Part shown: positions 43,467 to 52,254 of the stretch, in pieces
Layout: each line of letters opens with the position of its first letter
Position numbering within the stretch: the first letter of the stretch is position 1
DNA from: Roseivivax halotolerans
GTDB lineage: Bacteria > Pseudomonadota > Alphaproteobacteria > Rhodobacterales > Rhodobacteraceae
Direction of reading: 5' to 3'
Assembly (NCBI RefSeq): GCF_900115815.1
Contig: NZ_FOXV01000007.1
Location: 1-64,000, forward strand
DNA length: 64,000 nucleotides
The notes under the pieces: model-generated
Seen by the model: only the letters and a program-made list of their open reading frames with translations
Databases searched by the model: none
What the model was told of the DNA's origin: nothing
Translations under genes and position numbers: made by a program

Positions 43467-44792
43467 ATGTTGCAGATCCAGAGCAAGGACGAGCTGTTCG
43501 CAGCGTTGCGTCGCCGTATGCCGATCATGGCGGGCATCATCCTCCTCGGCTGCGTGCTGTCGGTGCTGTTCGCGCTGGGTCAGCAGAAGCTTTATATGGC
43601 GACGGCAGTCGTTCAGGTCGAAAATGCACGCATCTCCGCGCCCGAGGAGGGGATCGGCGTCACGTCCGACGCCGTGCGCCGGATCGAGCTGATCAAGCAG
43701 CGGATGACCTCCTCCGAAAGCCTACTTCGCATCGGCGAGCAGATCGGTATGTTCAACGTCGAGGACTCCTCCGAGGAGCTCAACCGTACTTCGCGGCTGA
43801 TCATCATGCGTGAGGCGATCCAGATCCGTGAGATCGCCGACGACCGGATCAACCAGCCGCGCACCGCGCCTTATGCCCTCGTCATCGAGGCGACAACGGA
43901 CGATCCGGTTCGCGCCGCGGCGCTTGCCAATGAGGTGATGCTGGCGGGAATAGAAGAAGCGCGCCAGCAGAACCTGTCGCGCGCCGAGGACGCCTTGGCT
44001 TTCTTCGACGAGGAAGCCGCGCGGCTCGAAGCGGCCATCGAAGAAAAAGAGGCTGAGCTTGCTGTCTTTCGCCGGGAGAACGACCAGGCGCTTCCCTCCT
44101 CTGTCGGAGCGCTTCGTACGCGGCTGACCTCTCTGGAGGAAACAGCCTTCGGCATCGACCGCGATATCGCCGAGTTGCAAACCACGAGCACGCGCCAGCG
44201 CGATGAGGTGCGCCAGCAGGAAATCGCCCTTCTCGAGGACCAGAAAGCGCTCGTGGAGACGCGCATGGCCGAGATCGAAGAGGCAATCGCGCGTGCGCCG
44301 CAAGTGGCGCAGGAGCTGGCGCTGATCGAACGGCAGATCGGCAACCTGCAGGAGCAGTACCGCACGGTCGTGAGCCAACGCTCCGATGCGGAGCTCGAAC
44401 AGGTGCTGGAGGCGCGCGATCAATCCGACCGGCTGACCGTTCTGGAAAGAGCCGTGCCTGCGGACGAGTCGATCTCGCGCAGCCGCCGCTCGATCGCGAC
44501 CATCGGCGCAGCGCTCAGCGTGGTTCTTGCACTTGGCGTCGCCTATGCGGCAGAGGCGTTCAATCCCGCGATCCGCACCGCCGCGCAGCTCGAGCGTCGC
44601 CTTGGCATCACGCCTGTCATCACGGTTCCGGTGGTCGAGCGCCGCAAATCGGGTTGGGGCAGCCGCCTCGGCATTCTCGCCGCGCTTGCAGCCCTGGCAG
44701 CCGCCGTCGCGGCGGCGGTTCAGTTCTTCGGAACTCGGCTGCTCGACCCGGCGCTCTGGGAGCGGTTTCTGCCCCGAAGCTTCGCGGACTAA
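43467..44792 (+). CDS. Wzz/GumC-type polysaccharide chain-length or export protein
   Basis: A 441-residue polysaccharide co-polymerase. An N-terminal membrane helix (IMAGIILLGCVLSVLFALG, about 21-39) is followed by a Wzz-type region (YMATAVVQVENARIS). Next comes a long periplasmic coiled coil (about 150-310: EEAARLEAAIEEKEAELAVFRREND and more), then two closing helices around residues 345-370 and 400-425. The ATG follows GGAG with eight bases between. It controls chain length of the Wzy-made exopolysaccharide and should interact with the BY-kinase-like ATPase encoded convergently, three bases away. Confidence 0.88.
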   Translation: MLQIQSKDELFAALRRRMPIMAGIILLGCVLSVLFALGQQKLYMATAVVQVENARISAPEEGIGVTSDAVRRIELIKQRMTSSESLLRIGEQIGMFNVEDSSEELNRTSRLIIMREAIQIREIADDRINQPRTAPYALVIEATTDDPVRAAALANEVMLAGIEEARQQNLSRAEDALAFFDEEAARLEAAIEEKEAELAVFRRENDQALPSSVGALRTRLTSLEETAFGIDRDIAELQTTSTRQRDEVRQQEIALLEDQKALVETRMAEIEEAIARAPQVAQELALIERQIGNLQEQYRTVVSQRSDAELEQVLEARDQSDRLTVLERAVPADESISRSRRSIATIGAALSVVLALGVAYAAEAFNPAIRTAAQLERRLGITPVITVPVVERRKSGWGSRLGILAALAALAAAVAAAVQFFGTRLLDPALWERFLPRSFAD

Positions 44793-44795
44793 TCT

Positions 44796-46028
44796 CTAGT
44801 AGGTGTATTTTCGCGCGGTGGAGCCTTCCGCGCGATTGAGTACGACGCCAAGCAGCGGGGTCTCGGTCCCGAGGCGCGCTTCGACTTCGCGGATCTCGCG
44901 CTCGCTTGTCAGGCCGCCGCCGACCACAAGGATCACCGCGTCGATATGCGGCCGCATTGCGATCACGTCGTCACCATAAAGGGCAGGCGGCATGTCGAAC
45001 AGCATCACGTCGGGCCTGTAACGTTCCTGAACGTGGTTCAGCGCACGACCCGTGCGCGGATCCTGCAAGAGCTCCGACGCGTAGGTCTCCGGCGCATCGT
45101 TGAACGCGATGGCGAGGTTCTGCGAAGCGTGGATGGCGTTCGGTCCGAGCCGCAGCAGATGATCTTCGGGGCCGCTCGCGCCCCGCAAAAGGTTGCCGAT
45201 CGGACCCATCCCGCTCAGTCCGAACACCTTCGACAGAGAGGGATTCCGCAAATCAGTGTCAAACAGGATCGTGCGGCAGTTTTCCTGTCGCGCGAGGCTG
45301 ATCGCGAGGTTCGCGGCGGTGAACGTCTTGCCGCATCCCTGTGTCGGTGAGGTGATGGCGATACGGGTCCATCCACGCTCCGCAAGCGCCTGCAGGAGCC
45401 GTGTACGGAGAACGTCGAACGAGGAATGCGCCGGGTCGTAGCGGCTTGCCGTAATGATCCGGTTGCGATCGAGAAGGCGCTCGTCCACGCGGAACGTGTC
45501 GAGCGCGCGCCAGTTGGCGTCCTGATCCGCGGCGCTCTCGGAAAGGCTTGGCGTCACGGGCGTTGCCGTCCGTTCCGCCGGAGGTGCCATCGCCGGAGCG
45601 GTTGCCGGACCGTCTTTCGGCTCGTCAGCGCGCATCAAGGCAGCCGGCTCCTGAGCCTCGGCCATAGGCGGCGGCGTCTCTTCCGGCGCTGCGTCTGTCG
45701 GCGCGTCCTGGCGCATCTCGGGCTCGAGGCGGACCGGCGGTTCGGTCAGCGTTTTCCGGGGAACGTCCGGTTCCTTGTCAGCCGGGTCCGGCCGCGCTTC
45801 GGGCGGACCCGCCGGGCGCTGTGCCTCCGGCGTTCGGCGCGGCGGATTCTTGCGGCGGAAGGTGCGCGGCTTGTCCCTTGCCTCGCCACTCTCCAGGGCG
45901 GCGGGGGGCGCCGCATCTTGCGGGACACGATCCTTCGGACGCTCCAGTGGCGCGACGGGGCGCATGTCATCCTCTTCGCGGGCGCGCACCGGGCGGTTCT
46001 TCCGGCGGAAGGTCCGGTCAGCACTCAT
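44796..46028 (-). CDS. CpsD/CapB-type tyrosine-kinase-like ATPase of exopolysaccharide synthesis
   Basis: A 410-residue cytoplasmic protein. Residues 1-~170 are a Pro/Arg/Glu-rich disordered region with the sequence TFRRKN at 6-11 and again at 56-61. The ATPase domain has Walker A SPTQGCGKT (227-235) and Walker A' ILFDTD (254-259), as in BY-kinases that phosphorylate themselves and control Wzz. The C-terminus ends KYTY, a very short Tyr tail compared with the usual cluster. Kinase activity is therefore probable but not certain. Its natural partner is the convergent Wzz-like gene. Confidence 0.85.
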   Translation of the reverse strand: MSADRTFRRKNRPVRAREEDDMRPVAPLERPKDRVPQDAAPPAALESGEARDKPRTFRRKNPPRRTPEAQRPAGPPEARPDPADKEPDVPRKTLTEPPVRLEPEMRQDAPTDAAPEETPPPMAEAQEPAALMRADEPKDGPATAPAMAPPAERTATPVTPSLSESAADQDANWRALDTFRVDERLLDRNRIITASRYDPAHSSFDVLRTRLLQALAERGWTRIAITSPTQGCGKTFTAANLAISLARQENCRTILFDTDLRNPSLSKVFGLSGMGPIGNLLRGASGPEDHLLRLGPNAIHASQNLAIAFNDAPETYASELLQDPRTGRALNHVQERYRPDVMLFDMPPALYGDDVIAMRPHIDAVILVVGGGLTSEREIREVEARLGTETPLLGVVLNRAEGSTARKYTY

Positions 46029-46160
46029 CGCGCGCTCCATTCGGGACGGAACGCGGTGCTCGGTGGCTGCTGCCACGCGGAGGATGGGCCTGCCTGCATC
46101 AATATGCCTGGTCTCAAGTTTGGTGTCTTCTGCTCCACGTTGGTTAAAGACGACGATTCT

Positions 46161-46184
46161 GTCGAAAATTGGGTCGAAAAGCGG
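46161..46184 (-). repeat. Two tandem 12-bp repeats upstream of the BY-kinase gene
   Basis: GTCGAAAATTGG (46161-46172) and GTCGAAAAGCGG (46173-46184) agree at 10 of 12 positions and lie about 135 bases before the BY-kinase start, in the 191-base gap 46029-46219. Direct repeats with a one-helical-turn period can be regulator-binding sites. The regulator is unknown. Confidence 0.4.
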
Positions 46185-46219
46185 GGATTGTTTACGGGCC
46201 GCATTGGCCGCGGGTGCCG

Positions 46220-47194
46220 CTAAGCCCGATCTTTTCGGTACTCGATCAGCCGCATCTCTCGCCGCAGCATAGACCGAAGATAAAAACGGAGCATTCCGAT
46301 CAGAACCGGCGCTTTCGCCAACGTGAAGAGCGTGGCGAAGGCGCGGGCGTCGGCAGGTCGTGTCCCGGTGTTGCGGAGTGTGCGATAGCCGCTCAGCCAG
46401 CTGCGTCCGTAGATCGCGAGCGGGAGGATGACGAGCGGCCACCAGAGCACCGCGAGAACCAGAGTTGCGACGGGGAGCGCCAATCCGTAGAGCCATGCGC
46501 GCAAGCGTTCAGTGTGCCTGCGGCCCGGATGTTTCGCGCCCAGCTGCGCGAGCCCGTGCCCCGCTCGTTCGGTGCGCCGCCACCATTCCGAAAGCCGGGT
46601 CATGCCGGCGTCGTGTGTGACCATCTCTTCGGGCAGCCGCTCTAGGGCCCACCCATCGCTGGCAAGCCGGGCACAGAGGTCTTCCTCCTCCGAGGCGATG
46701 AAGCCCCCATCGAAGCCGCCGACCGCATCGAAGGTCGACCGGCGCACCATCAGGTTTCCAGAACAGGCGTCGATAGGGCCGGCCGGCGCGCGCCATTCCC
46801 AGTCGATGAGACGGTTGAAGACAGAGTGGTCCGGCTGCTCTTCCCGTGCCCACCCGGTCACGAGGGCGTGGCGCTGGTGCTGAGCGAGAAAGTCCTTCGC
46901 AGTCTCGATCCAGCCTGGCGCCAACACGCAATCGGCATCGACGAATTGCAGATACGGGGCGGGATCGTGAAAAGCGGCTGCGCCGGTATTGCGCGCGCGG
47001 GCGGCGGTGAAGGGACGGGACATGTCGAGCCGCACAACCTCCGCCCCCATGTCCTCCGCGATCTCCGGGCTGCCGTCGCTGGAGCCCGAATCCACGTAGA
47101 CAAGCCGCGCGCCGCTCCTCTTGGCGGCAGCAAGTGCCGCCGGCAGGCGTTGGGCTTCGTTGCGCCCGATCAGAACGATATCCACGTCGCTCAT
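46220..47194 (-). CDS. Glycosyltransferase family 2
   Basis: A 324-residue GT2 enzyme. It starts MSDVDIVLIGRNEAQRLPAAL, with VYVDSGSSDGSPEIA and LQFVDADCVLAPGWIE as nucleotide and metal sites and FIASEEEDLCARLASDGW as an acceptor-side motif. One or two C-terminal hydrophobic helices (LPVATLVLAVLWWPLVILPLAIY) anchor it to the membrane. The ATG at 47194 overlaps the stop of the upstream GT4 gene by four bases, so the two are one operon in the exopolysaccharide locus. A longer upstream extension lacks family similarity. Confidence 0.87.
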   Translation of the reverse strand: MSDVDIVLIGRNEAQRLPAALAAAKRSGARLVYVDSGSSDGSPEIAEDMGAEVVRLDMSRPFTAARARNTGAAAFHDPAPYLQFVDADCVLAPGWIETAKDFLAQHQRHALVTGWAREEQPDHSVFNRLIDWEWRAPAGPIDACSGNLMVRRSTFDAVGGFDGGFIASEEEDLCARLASDGWALERLPEEMVTHDAGMTRLSEWWRRTERAGHGLAQLGAKHPGRRHTERLRAWLYGLALPVATLVLAVLWWPLVILPLAIYGRSWLSGYRTLRNTGTRPADARAFATLFTLAKAPVLIGMLRFYLRSMLRREMRLIEYRKDRA

Positions 47195-48393
47195 CGGGCG
47201 GCCTCGATATGCGCCGAAAGCTTGCGTGCTTCGATACGCGCGTCGAACTCCGCCGCGACGCGCGCACGTGCGGCCTCTCCCACGCGGCGTGCTGCATCCC
47301 GATCCGAGAGGCACGCCTCCAGCGCATCCGTCAACGCGCCGAGATCGCCCGGCGGCACCAGCCGGCCGCTGACACCGTCCTCGATAAGCTCTGGGATACC
47401 CGCGATGCGCGAGGTGACGACTGCACGCCCGGCGGCCATCGCCTCCATGAGCACGACGGGCACGCCCTCGGCGAAGCTCGGCAGACAGAAGACATCCGCG
47501 TCCGCCAGTGCCTCGGCCACCTTCTCGGGCGGCTGATATCCCAGAAACCGAACACGCTCCGCGAGGCGCGTCTCGCGCGCCAGCGTCTCGAGCGCCACGC
47601 GGTCAGGGCCATCGCCCACATAAGTCAGTGTCGCGTCCGGATGCGTCCCGGACAGCTGCGTCAGCGCGCGCAGCAAAAGGCGCGGCCCTTTCACCCCGAC
47701 AAGTCTGCCGACGAAGAGGAGGCGGGCCCCTTCTGTCGCTGGAGCCGTGTAAGCCTCTGGATAGACGCCGCAATGCACGATCTTCAGCTTGTCCCAGTCG
47801 GCGGGATCGGCAAAGCACATCAGCTGCGAGCGCGCGAAATGCGAAATGCACGAGACGAAGGCCGCGCGGCGCGTCTTCTCGGCAAGATGCCAACGGGGCG
47901 CTTCGAAGAACGTATCCGGCCCATGGATCGTGAATGAGTAGGGGATGCCGGATAGCGCCGAGGTAAGCATTGCCACGTTGCAGGATTGCGATGCGAGGTG
48001 GTTGTGCAGATGTGCCACCTTTTCGCGTTCGAGATGCCGGGCAAGAACGGCAGCCTCAAGGAAATAGAACAGCTGCCAGAGCAGGGCGCGCGGTCCGTCG
48101 GCGGAGGTGCGGACTGCGAGGCGGAGCGTCTGCCACCAGCGTCTCGGATGATGTCTCAGGTAGTGCCAGTGCGCACCGAGAAGCGTTGCAGGGCGCTTTG
48201 CAGCTTCGATCACATGCCAGGTTCGCGCTTGCTCGGCCTCTTGTGCGGGGCCGGACAGCTCCGACCGGGCGGTGCGCCGTATGGAGCAGGTCTGGACCTC
48301 GTGTCCGAGCGCGCGCAAACCCTCGACCTCGCGCTCGATGAAGGTATGCGAGACGCGCGGATAGTGTCCGGTGAGGTAGGCCACGCGCTTCAT
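47191..48393 (-). CDS. Glycosyltransferase family 4 (colanic acid/EPS type)
   Basis: A 400-residue GT-B fold retaining transferase. It begins KRVAYLTGHYPRVSHTFIEREVEGLRALGHEV, a WcaL/ExoL-like start. The C-terminal donor domain shows LLFVGRLVGVKGPRLLLRAL, VRFLGYQPPEKVAEALADADVFCLPS and EGVPVVLMEAMAAGRAVVTS, including the E-x7-E motif. It is coupled to the GT2 gene downstream and divergent from the WecB-type gene at 48486. The donor sugar is not predictable. Confidence 0.9.
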   Translation of the reverse strand: MKRVAYLTGHYPRVSHTFIEREVEGLRALGHEVQTCSIRRTARSELSGPAQEAEQARTWHVIEAAKRPATLLGAHWHYLRHHPRRWWQTLRLAVRTSADGPRALLWQLFYFLEAAVLARHLEREKVAHLHNHLASQSCNVAMLTSALSGIPYSFTIHGPDTFFEAPRWHLAEKTRRAAFVSCISHFARSQLMCFADPADWDKLKIVHCGVYPEAYTAPATEGARLLFVGRLVGVKGPRLLLRALTQLSGTHPDATLTYVGDGPDRVALETLARETRLAERVRFLGYQPPEKVAEALADADVFCLPSFAEGVPVVLMEAMAAGRAVVTSRIAGIPELIEDGVSGRLVPPGDLGALTDALEACLSDRDAARRVGEAARARVAAEFDARIEARKLSAHIEAAR

Positions 48394-48485
48394 CTTGGGC
48401 ACCTCGCGGGCAGACAGGACACGGGCCGTATGCACCGAAGTCGAGCGACGCGTATTTGTCCTGCACGCCGCGCGCCACTGATGCT

Positions 48486-49265
48486 ATGAGCGCAGCGATG
48501 GGACAGGACATGACATTCGAATACGCGGGCACGCGCGTTGCCGTGAATGTCGCGGATCACGACGCGCTGTCGGCCGCCGTCCGCGGCCGTCTCTCCCAGG
48601 GACGGGGCTTTGCCGTGGCGACGCTCAATCTCGATCACATGGTCAAGCTCCGAAGCGATCCCGAATTCCGCGCGGCCTATGCGCGCCATGATTTCGTGAC
48701 GGCCGACGGCAACCCTGTCGTTTGGCTCTCGCGTCTTGCCTCGCGTCCCGTCGACTTGGTGCCTGGCTCGGATGCGATCCTGCCGCTCTGCCGTGTCGCG
48801 GCCGAGCTTGGCGCGGCAATCGGCCTTTATGGCAGTACGGAAGAAACGCTCGGTCGCGCAAAAACCTATCTCGAAGCCGAGGTGCCGGGCCTCAGGGTCG
48901 CCTTTGCCGAAGCCCCGCCGATGGGGTTCGATCCTGATGGCGACGCCGCACGCGATGCGCTCGGTCGTATGCAAGCCGAAGGTGCGCGCCTTGTCTTCCT
49001 GGCTCTTGGCGCCCCGCGTCAGGAGTGCCTCGCTGCACGCGGACGCGAGATCGCGCCGGATATCGGCTTCGTCTCCATCGGCGCGGGTCTCGATTTCTTC
49101 GCGGGGCACCAGAGACGCGCGCCGAGACTCGTCCGGAAGCTGGCGCTCGAATGGCTCTGGCGAATGCTGAGTGACCCGCGACGTTTGGCCCCGCGCTACG
49201 CGAAATGCGGCGCGATCCTGCCCCTGGAGGTCATACGCGCGCTCAGGCAACGCCACTCTCCGTAA
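48486..49265 (+). CDS. WecB/TagA/CpsF family glycosyltransferase (GT26)
   Basis: A 259-residue enzyme of the family that transfers N-acetylmannosamine-uronate, ManNAc or related sugars to lipid-linked acceptors. Family segments are VATLNLDHMVKLRSDPEFRAAY, FVTADGNPVVWLSR, IGLYGSTEETL and VFLALGAPRQECLA. The start is uncertain: ATG at 48486, 48498 or 48510 are all possible, and a TTG at 48456 would add ten residues. It stands alone on the plus strand between two minus-strand glycosyltransferase operons. Confidence 0.87.
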   Translation: MSAAMGQDMTFEYAGTRVAVNVADHDALSAAVRGRLSQGRGFAVATLNLDHMVKLRSDPEFRAAYARHDFVTADGNPVVWLSRLASRPVDLVPGSDAILPLCRVAAELGAAIGLYGSTEETLGRAKTYLEAEVPGLRVAFAEAPPMGFDPDGDAARDALGRMQAEGARLVFLALGAPRQECLAARGREIAPDIGFVSIGAGLDFFAGHQRRAPRLVRKLALEWLWRMLSDPRRLAPRYAKCGAILPLEVIRALRQRHSP

Positions 49266-49415
49266 TCCAGTGCGGGCGCAGAGTTTGGCAAGGGCGGGGC
49301 CGCCATCCATCTTGCCGGTGTGTAGGCATTCGCGCCCGCCTTCAATCAGCGCGCGTTCGAACGTGCAGCCGACCACCACCGCGTCCCGGTCTTCCTGCAA
49401 TGCGGGATAGGTCAT
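49266..49415 (-). pseudogene. Possible 5' remnant of a deleted gene
   Basis: An ATG at 49415 overlaps the stop of the GT4 gene (ATGA), as a real operon member would. It begins about 50 codons with coding-like base use (MTYPALQEDRDAVVVGC...). The frame then runs on antisense through the WecB-type gene, where its sequence looks meaningless. The simplest reading is a gene truncated when the WecB-type gene was placed or inverted here. No family was recognised. It could also be chance. Confidence 0.3.
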
Positions 49416-50743
49416 GACCCTGCCTCGTAGGATGAACGCGTCTCTGCGAAAAGGTTCGGCGCCGGGCCTTCTCTGCCAGCCAGCACCCAGCGATAGACCT
49501 CGTCGATCTGTCGCGCCTTCGCCGGCCAGGTGAAATGCCGCGCGACCTTCGCCGCAGCCCGAGCGCCCTTGGCGGCGAGGACGTCAGGCTCTGCGACGAT
49601 GCGTTCGAGCGTTTCGCGCAGCGCAGGCACCAAGCCCTCGGGCGGAAGGCAGGGCACCTTGTAACCGGTGGTCTCGTCCACGAGCTCTCCGGGCCCGGCA
49701 TAATCGACTACGAGCGGTGGCAATCCGAGGGCCATCGCCTCAAGTACCACGCCGCCGCCGAACTCACGGATCGACGGGAAGGCGAGGACGTCGCCTCCGA
49801 GCAGGATGTCCTGCACCGCGCCATGCGCCTGCCAGCCGTGGAAGGTGATGCCAGCCCCGAGAGGGTCGGCAAGGGTTTTGAGGCGGGGCATTTCGGGGCC
49901 GTCACCGACGATATCGATGACCAGCTCTCCGCGTTCGATCAGGGGGCGTGCGGCCTCGATCAGCATGTCGACACCCTTGAGCGCGACGAGTCGCCCGACA
50001 AACACCGCGCGGAAGGGCGCACCACGCTTGCCCGGGCTCGCGCGACCCGAGAAGCGTGTCGTGTCGATCGCGTTCTCGGGCAACCAGACCGTCTTGTTCG
50101 CAACCGACTTCGGCAGCTCCGCCGCGGTCAGGCGCGAGCCCGTGAGGATGACGCTGGCATGTTTGAGCGTGGCGGACCGGCCCGGCACGAGCTTGTGCAC
50201 CTCGCGGATGTAACCCAGCCATTCGCGTTCCGCGCGGCGCACATGGCCGTAGCCTTCCGGCCAGGGCACGCCGCCATTGATGGGTCCGACGACGAACGGC
50301 ACGTCGATCGCTGCGAGCTTGGCAGCCAGGGGCGATGTCGCGGTCGGCGACAATGGCGTGATCCTGTGCACGAGGTCATAGTGCCCCGCCTTGAGATCCG
50401 CGCCGAACCGCTCCCAAACCTTGCGCTCGAACCATGGGTAGGTGAGCGCCTGCGCGGCCTGGATCATCGTCCAGCCTTTGCCCTCGCCCATGCGAAGCAT
50501 CTCGGCGGCGCGGTAGGCGGGGCGGGCGAGCGCCTCTGTGTCGATGGCGGTGAACTCGTCACCTTCGACCATGCCTGCCCGCAGGATCGCCTCCCGGTTG
50601 CGGATCTGCGTGACGAGGTGGACATCAGCGACCTCCCGCAGCGCCTGGGCCATCGACCAGCCGACAAGCGGCACCGACACCCATTCGGGATTCGCCGCCT
50701 CGGCGATAGCGAGGACGCGCGGGCGGGATGCTTCAACGCTCAA
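49412..50743 (-). CDS. Glycosyltransferase family 4
   Basis: A 443-residue GT-B transferase. The donor domain shows FRAVFVGRLVALKGVDMLIEAARPLI, LVIDIVGDGPEMPRL, ITFHGWQAHGAVQDILLGGDVLAFPSIREFGGGVVLEAMALGLPPLVVDYAGPGELV. The N-terminal half has the VVGPINGGVPWPEGY segment common in exopolysaccharide GT4 enzymes. The start is a TTG overlapping the polymerase stop by four bases (TTGA), indicating translational coupling to the Wzy-like gene. Confidence 0.9.
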   Translation of the reverse strand: MSVEASRPRVLAIAEAANPEWVSVPLVGWSMAQALREVADVHLVTQIRNREAILRAGMVEGDEFTAIDTEALARPAYRAAEMLRMGEGKGWTMIQAAQALTYPWFERKVWERFGADLKAGHYDLVHRITPLSPTATSPLAAKLAAIDVPFVVGPINGGVPWPEGYGHVRRAEREWLGYIREVHKLVPGRSATLKHASVILTGSRLTAAELPKSVANKTVWLPENAIDTTRFSGRASPGKRGAPFRAVFVGRLVALKGVDMLIEAARPLIERGELVIDIVGDGPEMPRLKTLADPLGAGITFHGWQAHGAVQDILLGGDVLAFPSIREFGGGVVLEAMALGLPPLVVDYAGPGELVDETTGYKVPCLPPEGLVPALRETLERIVAEPDVLAAKGARAAAKVARHFTWPAKARQIDEVYRWVLAGREGPAPNLFAETRSSYEAGS

Positions 50744-52152
50744 AGGATCGGCTTCCAGCGCAACGGCGCAGGCCCTCTTGGCGTCGCATCAGGTGAATCG
50801 GTTGTACTCCGCCGCTCGGGCCGCTCCGCATGCGCGAGGAGCACACCGGCCAAAAGCCACGTGATCGGTGTAAGCGTGGCGTTGGGAATGAGGTCGAAGA
50901 TATTGAGCGATAGCAAGAGCGCGAGCGGCGGCGCGTAGGGTGAGAAGCGCTCGGGGTCACGCGCGATGCCAGCGGAAAGGAGCAGGAAGATCGGCATGAG
51001 CAAGAGGCCGAATTCCGCAACCAGTCCGACCGCGCCCAGCACGCCCAGGGTTAGAACCCAGCGGCCATCGGTGATCGTCTCCCATTCGCCGCTGGCGGAG
51101 TTCATCACGTGATTGCGCCCCCAGCTGCCCCACCCGAAAAACGGCCGCTCGAGCGCGCGTTCCATCAGCACATTTTCGTTCGCCATCCGGAATTCAAGCG
51201 AATACGCGCGTTCGGCATCGATCTCGGCTATATTGGCGAGAAGCTGTTCTTCCGGCACGATGCCGCTCGTCTTCGAGAGTGGATAGGCCAGCGCGAGACA
51301 GGCAATGAGGATCGCAGCGCCCGTCTGGATGCGCCGGCCGGTCAGGACAAGAAGCGGGACCACCGTGAGCGCCATAAGAAGCGCGCCGAAGGATTTCATT
51401 GCCAGAAGTGTTCCCAGAAGAAGAAGCGCGGCGAACAGCCATTTCGTGCGCCCGCTCGACTCGCTCCGCCAAAGCGTGAAGGCACAAAGCGTGGCCGACA
51501 GCGTGAAGAACGCCACCCAAAGCCCGTGCTGTAGAAAGACGACGGGCCGATACGTGTCTCCACGTTCCGCCTGGCTCTCGAGCGCCTGCTGGAATCCGTA
51601 GAACCCTTCGTTGAGGATCGGGCCGAGCGGCACCTCGACCAGCATCAAAGGCACGTAGGCGAGGCCGCCAAGCGTCACCACCAAGGCGACGTCCCGCAGC
51701 GCGCCGCCTGAGGCGAGATGCTGACGCGCCAGCAGGAATGGCAGGATGGTGAGCGCATGTCGGAGAGCTAACCCCACTCCGTCCTTCAGGCTCATTGCCG
51801 GTACCTCGAAGCGGCCCCAGCGCACGGGATCGAGGTTCATCACGGCGGTCATGAGCGGGGTCGCGAGATAGAGGGTCAGCAGAAGGCCAACCAGGGGCGA
51901 TTCAGGCCAGAAGGATCGGGCCGATTGATTGCGGAACGCGACGAGGCAGGCCAGGCACGCCACGCCGGGCAAGGTGACCTTGTCGAGACCCGGCAGAAGC
52001 GGCAGATCGAATGCGGCGGGTTCGGGAGGCAGCAGAAGGTATCCGCCGATCACAGACACCAGCAGCGCCCGGCCCGGCGGAAGGAGCCGGAACGCCGCAA
52101 GCGTGACAATCGGCCAGAAGCCGAGCATCAGATATGCGATGGCGTTGGGCAT
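50740..52152 (-). CDS. O-antigen ligase/polymerase-like membrane protein (Wzy type)
   Basis: A 470-residue inner-membrane protein with about twelve hydrophobic segments and one large periplasmic loop (about residues 290-370: GIVPEEQLLANIAEIDAERAYSLEFRMANENVLMERALERPFFGWGSWGRN). The RxxENVLMERAL...FFGWG pattern is typical of the Wzy_C/WaaL family. In this setting polymerisation of flipped repeat units is likelier than ligation to lipid A. It heads an operon with the GT4 gene. A ligase role cannot be excluded from sequence. Confidence 0.85.
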   Translation of the reverse strand: MPNAIAYLMLGFWPIVTLAAFRLLPPGRALLVSVIGGYLLLPPEPAAFDLPLLPGLDKVTLPGVACLACLVAFRNQSARSFWPESPLVGLLLTLYLATPLMTAVMNLDPVRWGRFEVPAMSLKDGVGLALRHALTILPFLLARQHLASGGALRDVALVVTLGGLAYVPLMLVEVPLGPILNEGFYGFQQALESQAERGDTYRPVVFLQHGLWVAFFTLSATLCAFTLWRSESSGRTKWLFAALLLLGTLLAMKSFGALLMALTVVPLLVLTGRRIQTGAAILIACLALAYPLSKTSGIVPEEQLLANIAEIDAERAYSLEFRMANENVLMERALERPFFGWGSWGRNHVMNSASGEWETITDGRWVLTLGVLGAVGLVAEFGLLLMPIFLLLSAGIARDPERFSPYAPPLALLLSLNIFDLIPNATLTPITWLLAGVLLAHAERPERRSTTDSPDATPRGPAPLRWKPIL

Positions 52153-52254
52153 GTTGCGTTCTGCCGACCTCGATCTTCTGCGCCTGCGCCGCGAGCTTAC
52201 CAGCCGCGTCCTAGCCTGTCGCGCGCTGCCGCGCCATCGTGATACCGGACCCCG

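Noticed and set aside
48390-49415. 341-codon antisense frame across the WecB-type gene
   Set aside because: Only its first ~50 codons, outside the WecB-type gene, look coding. The rest is a shadow, so just the first part is reported as a possible remnant.
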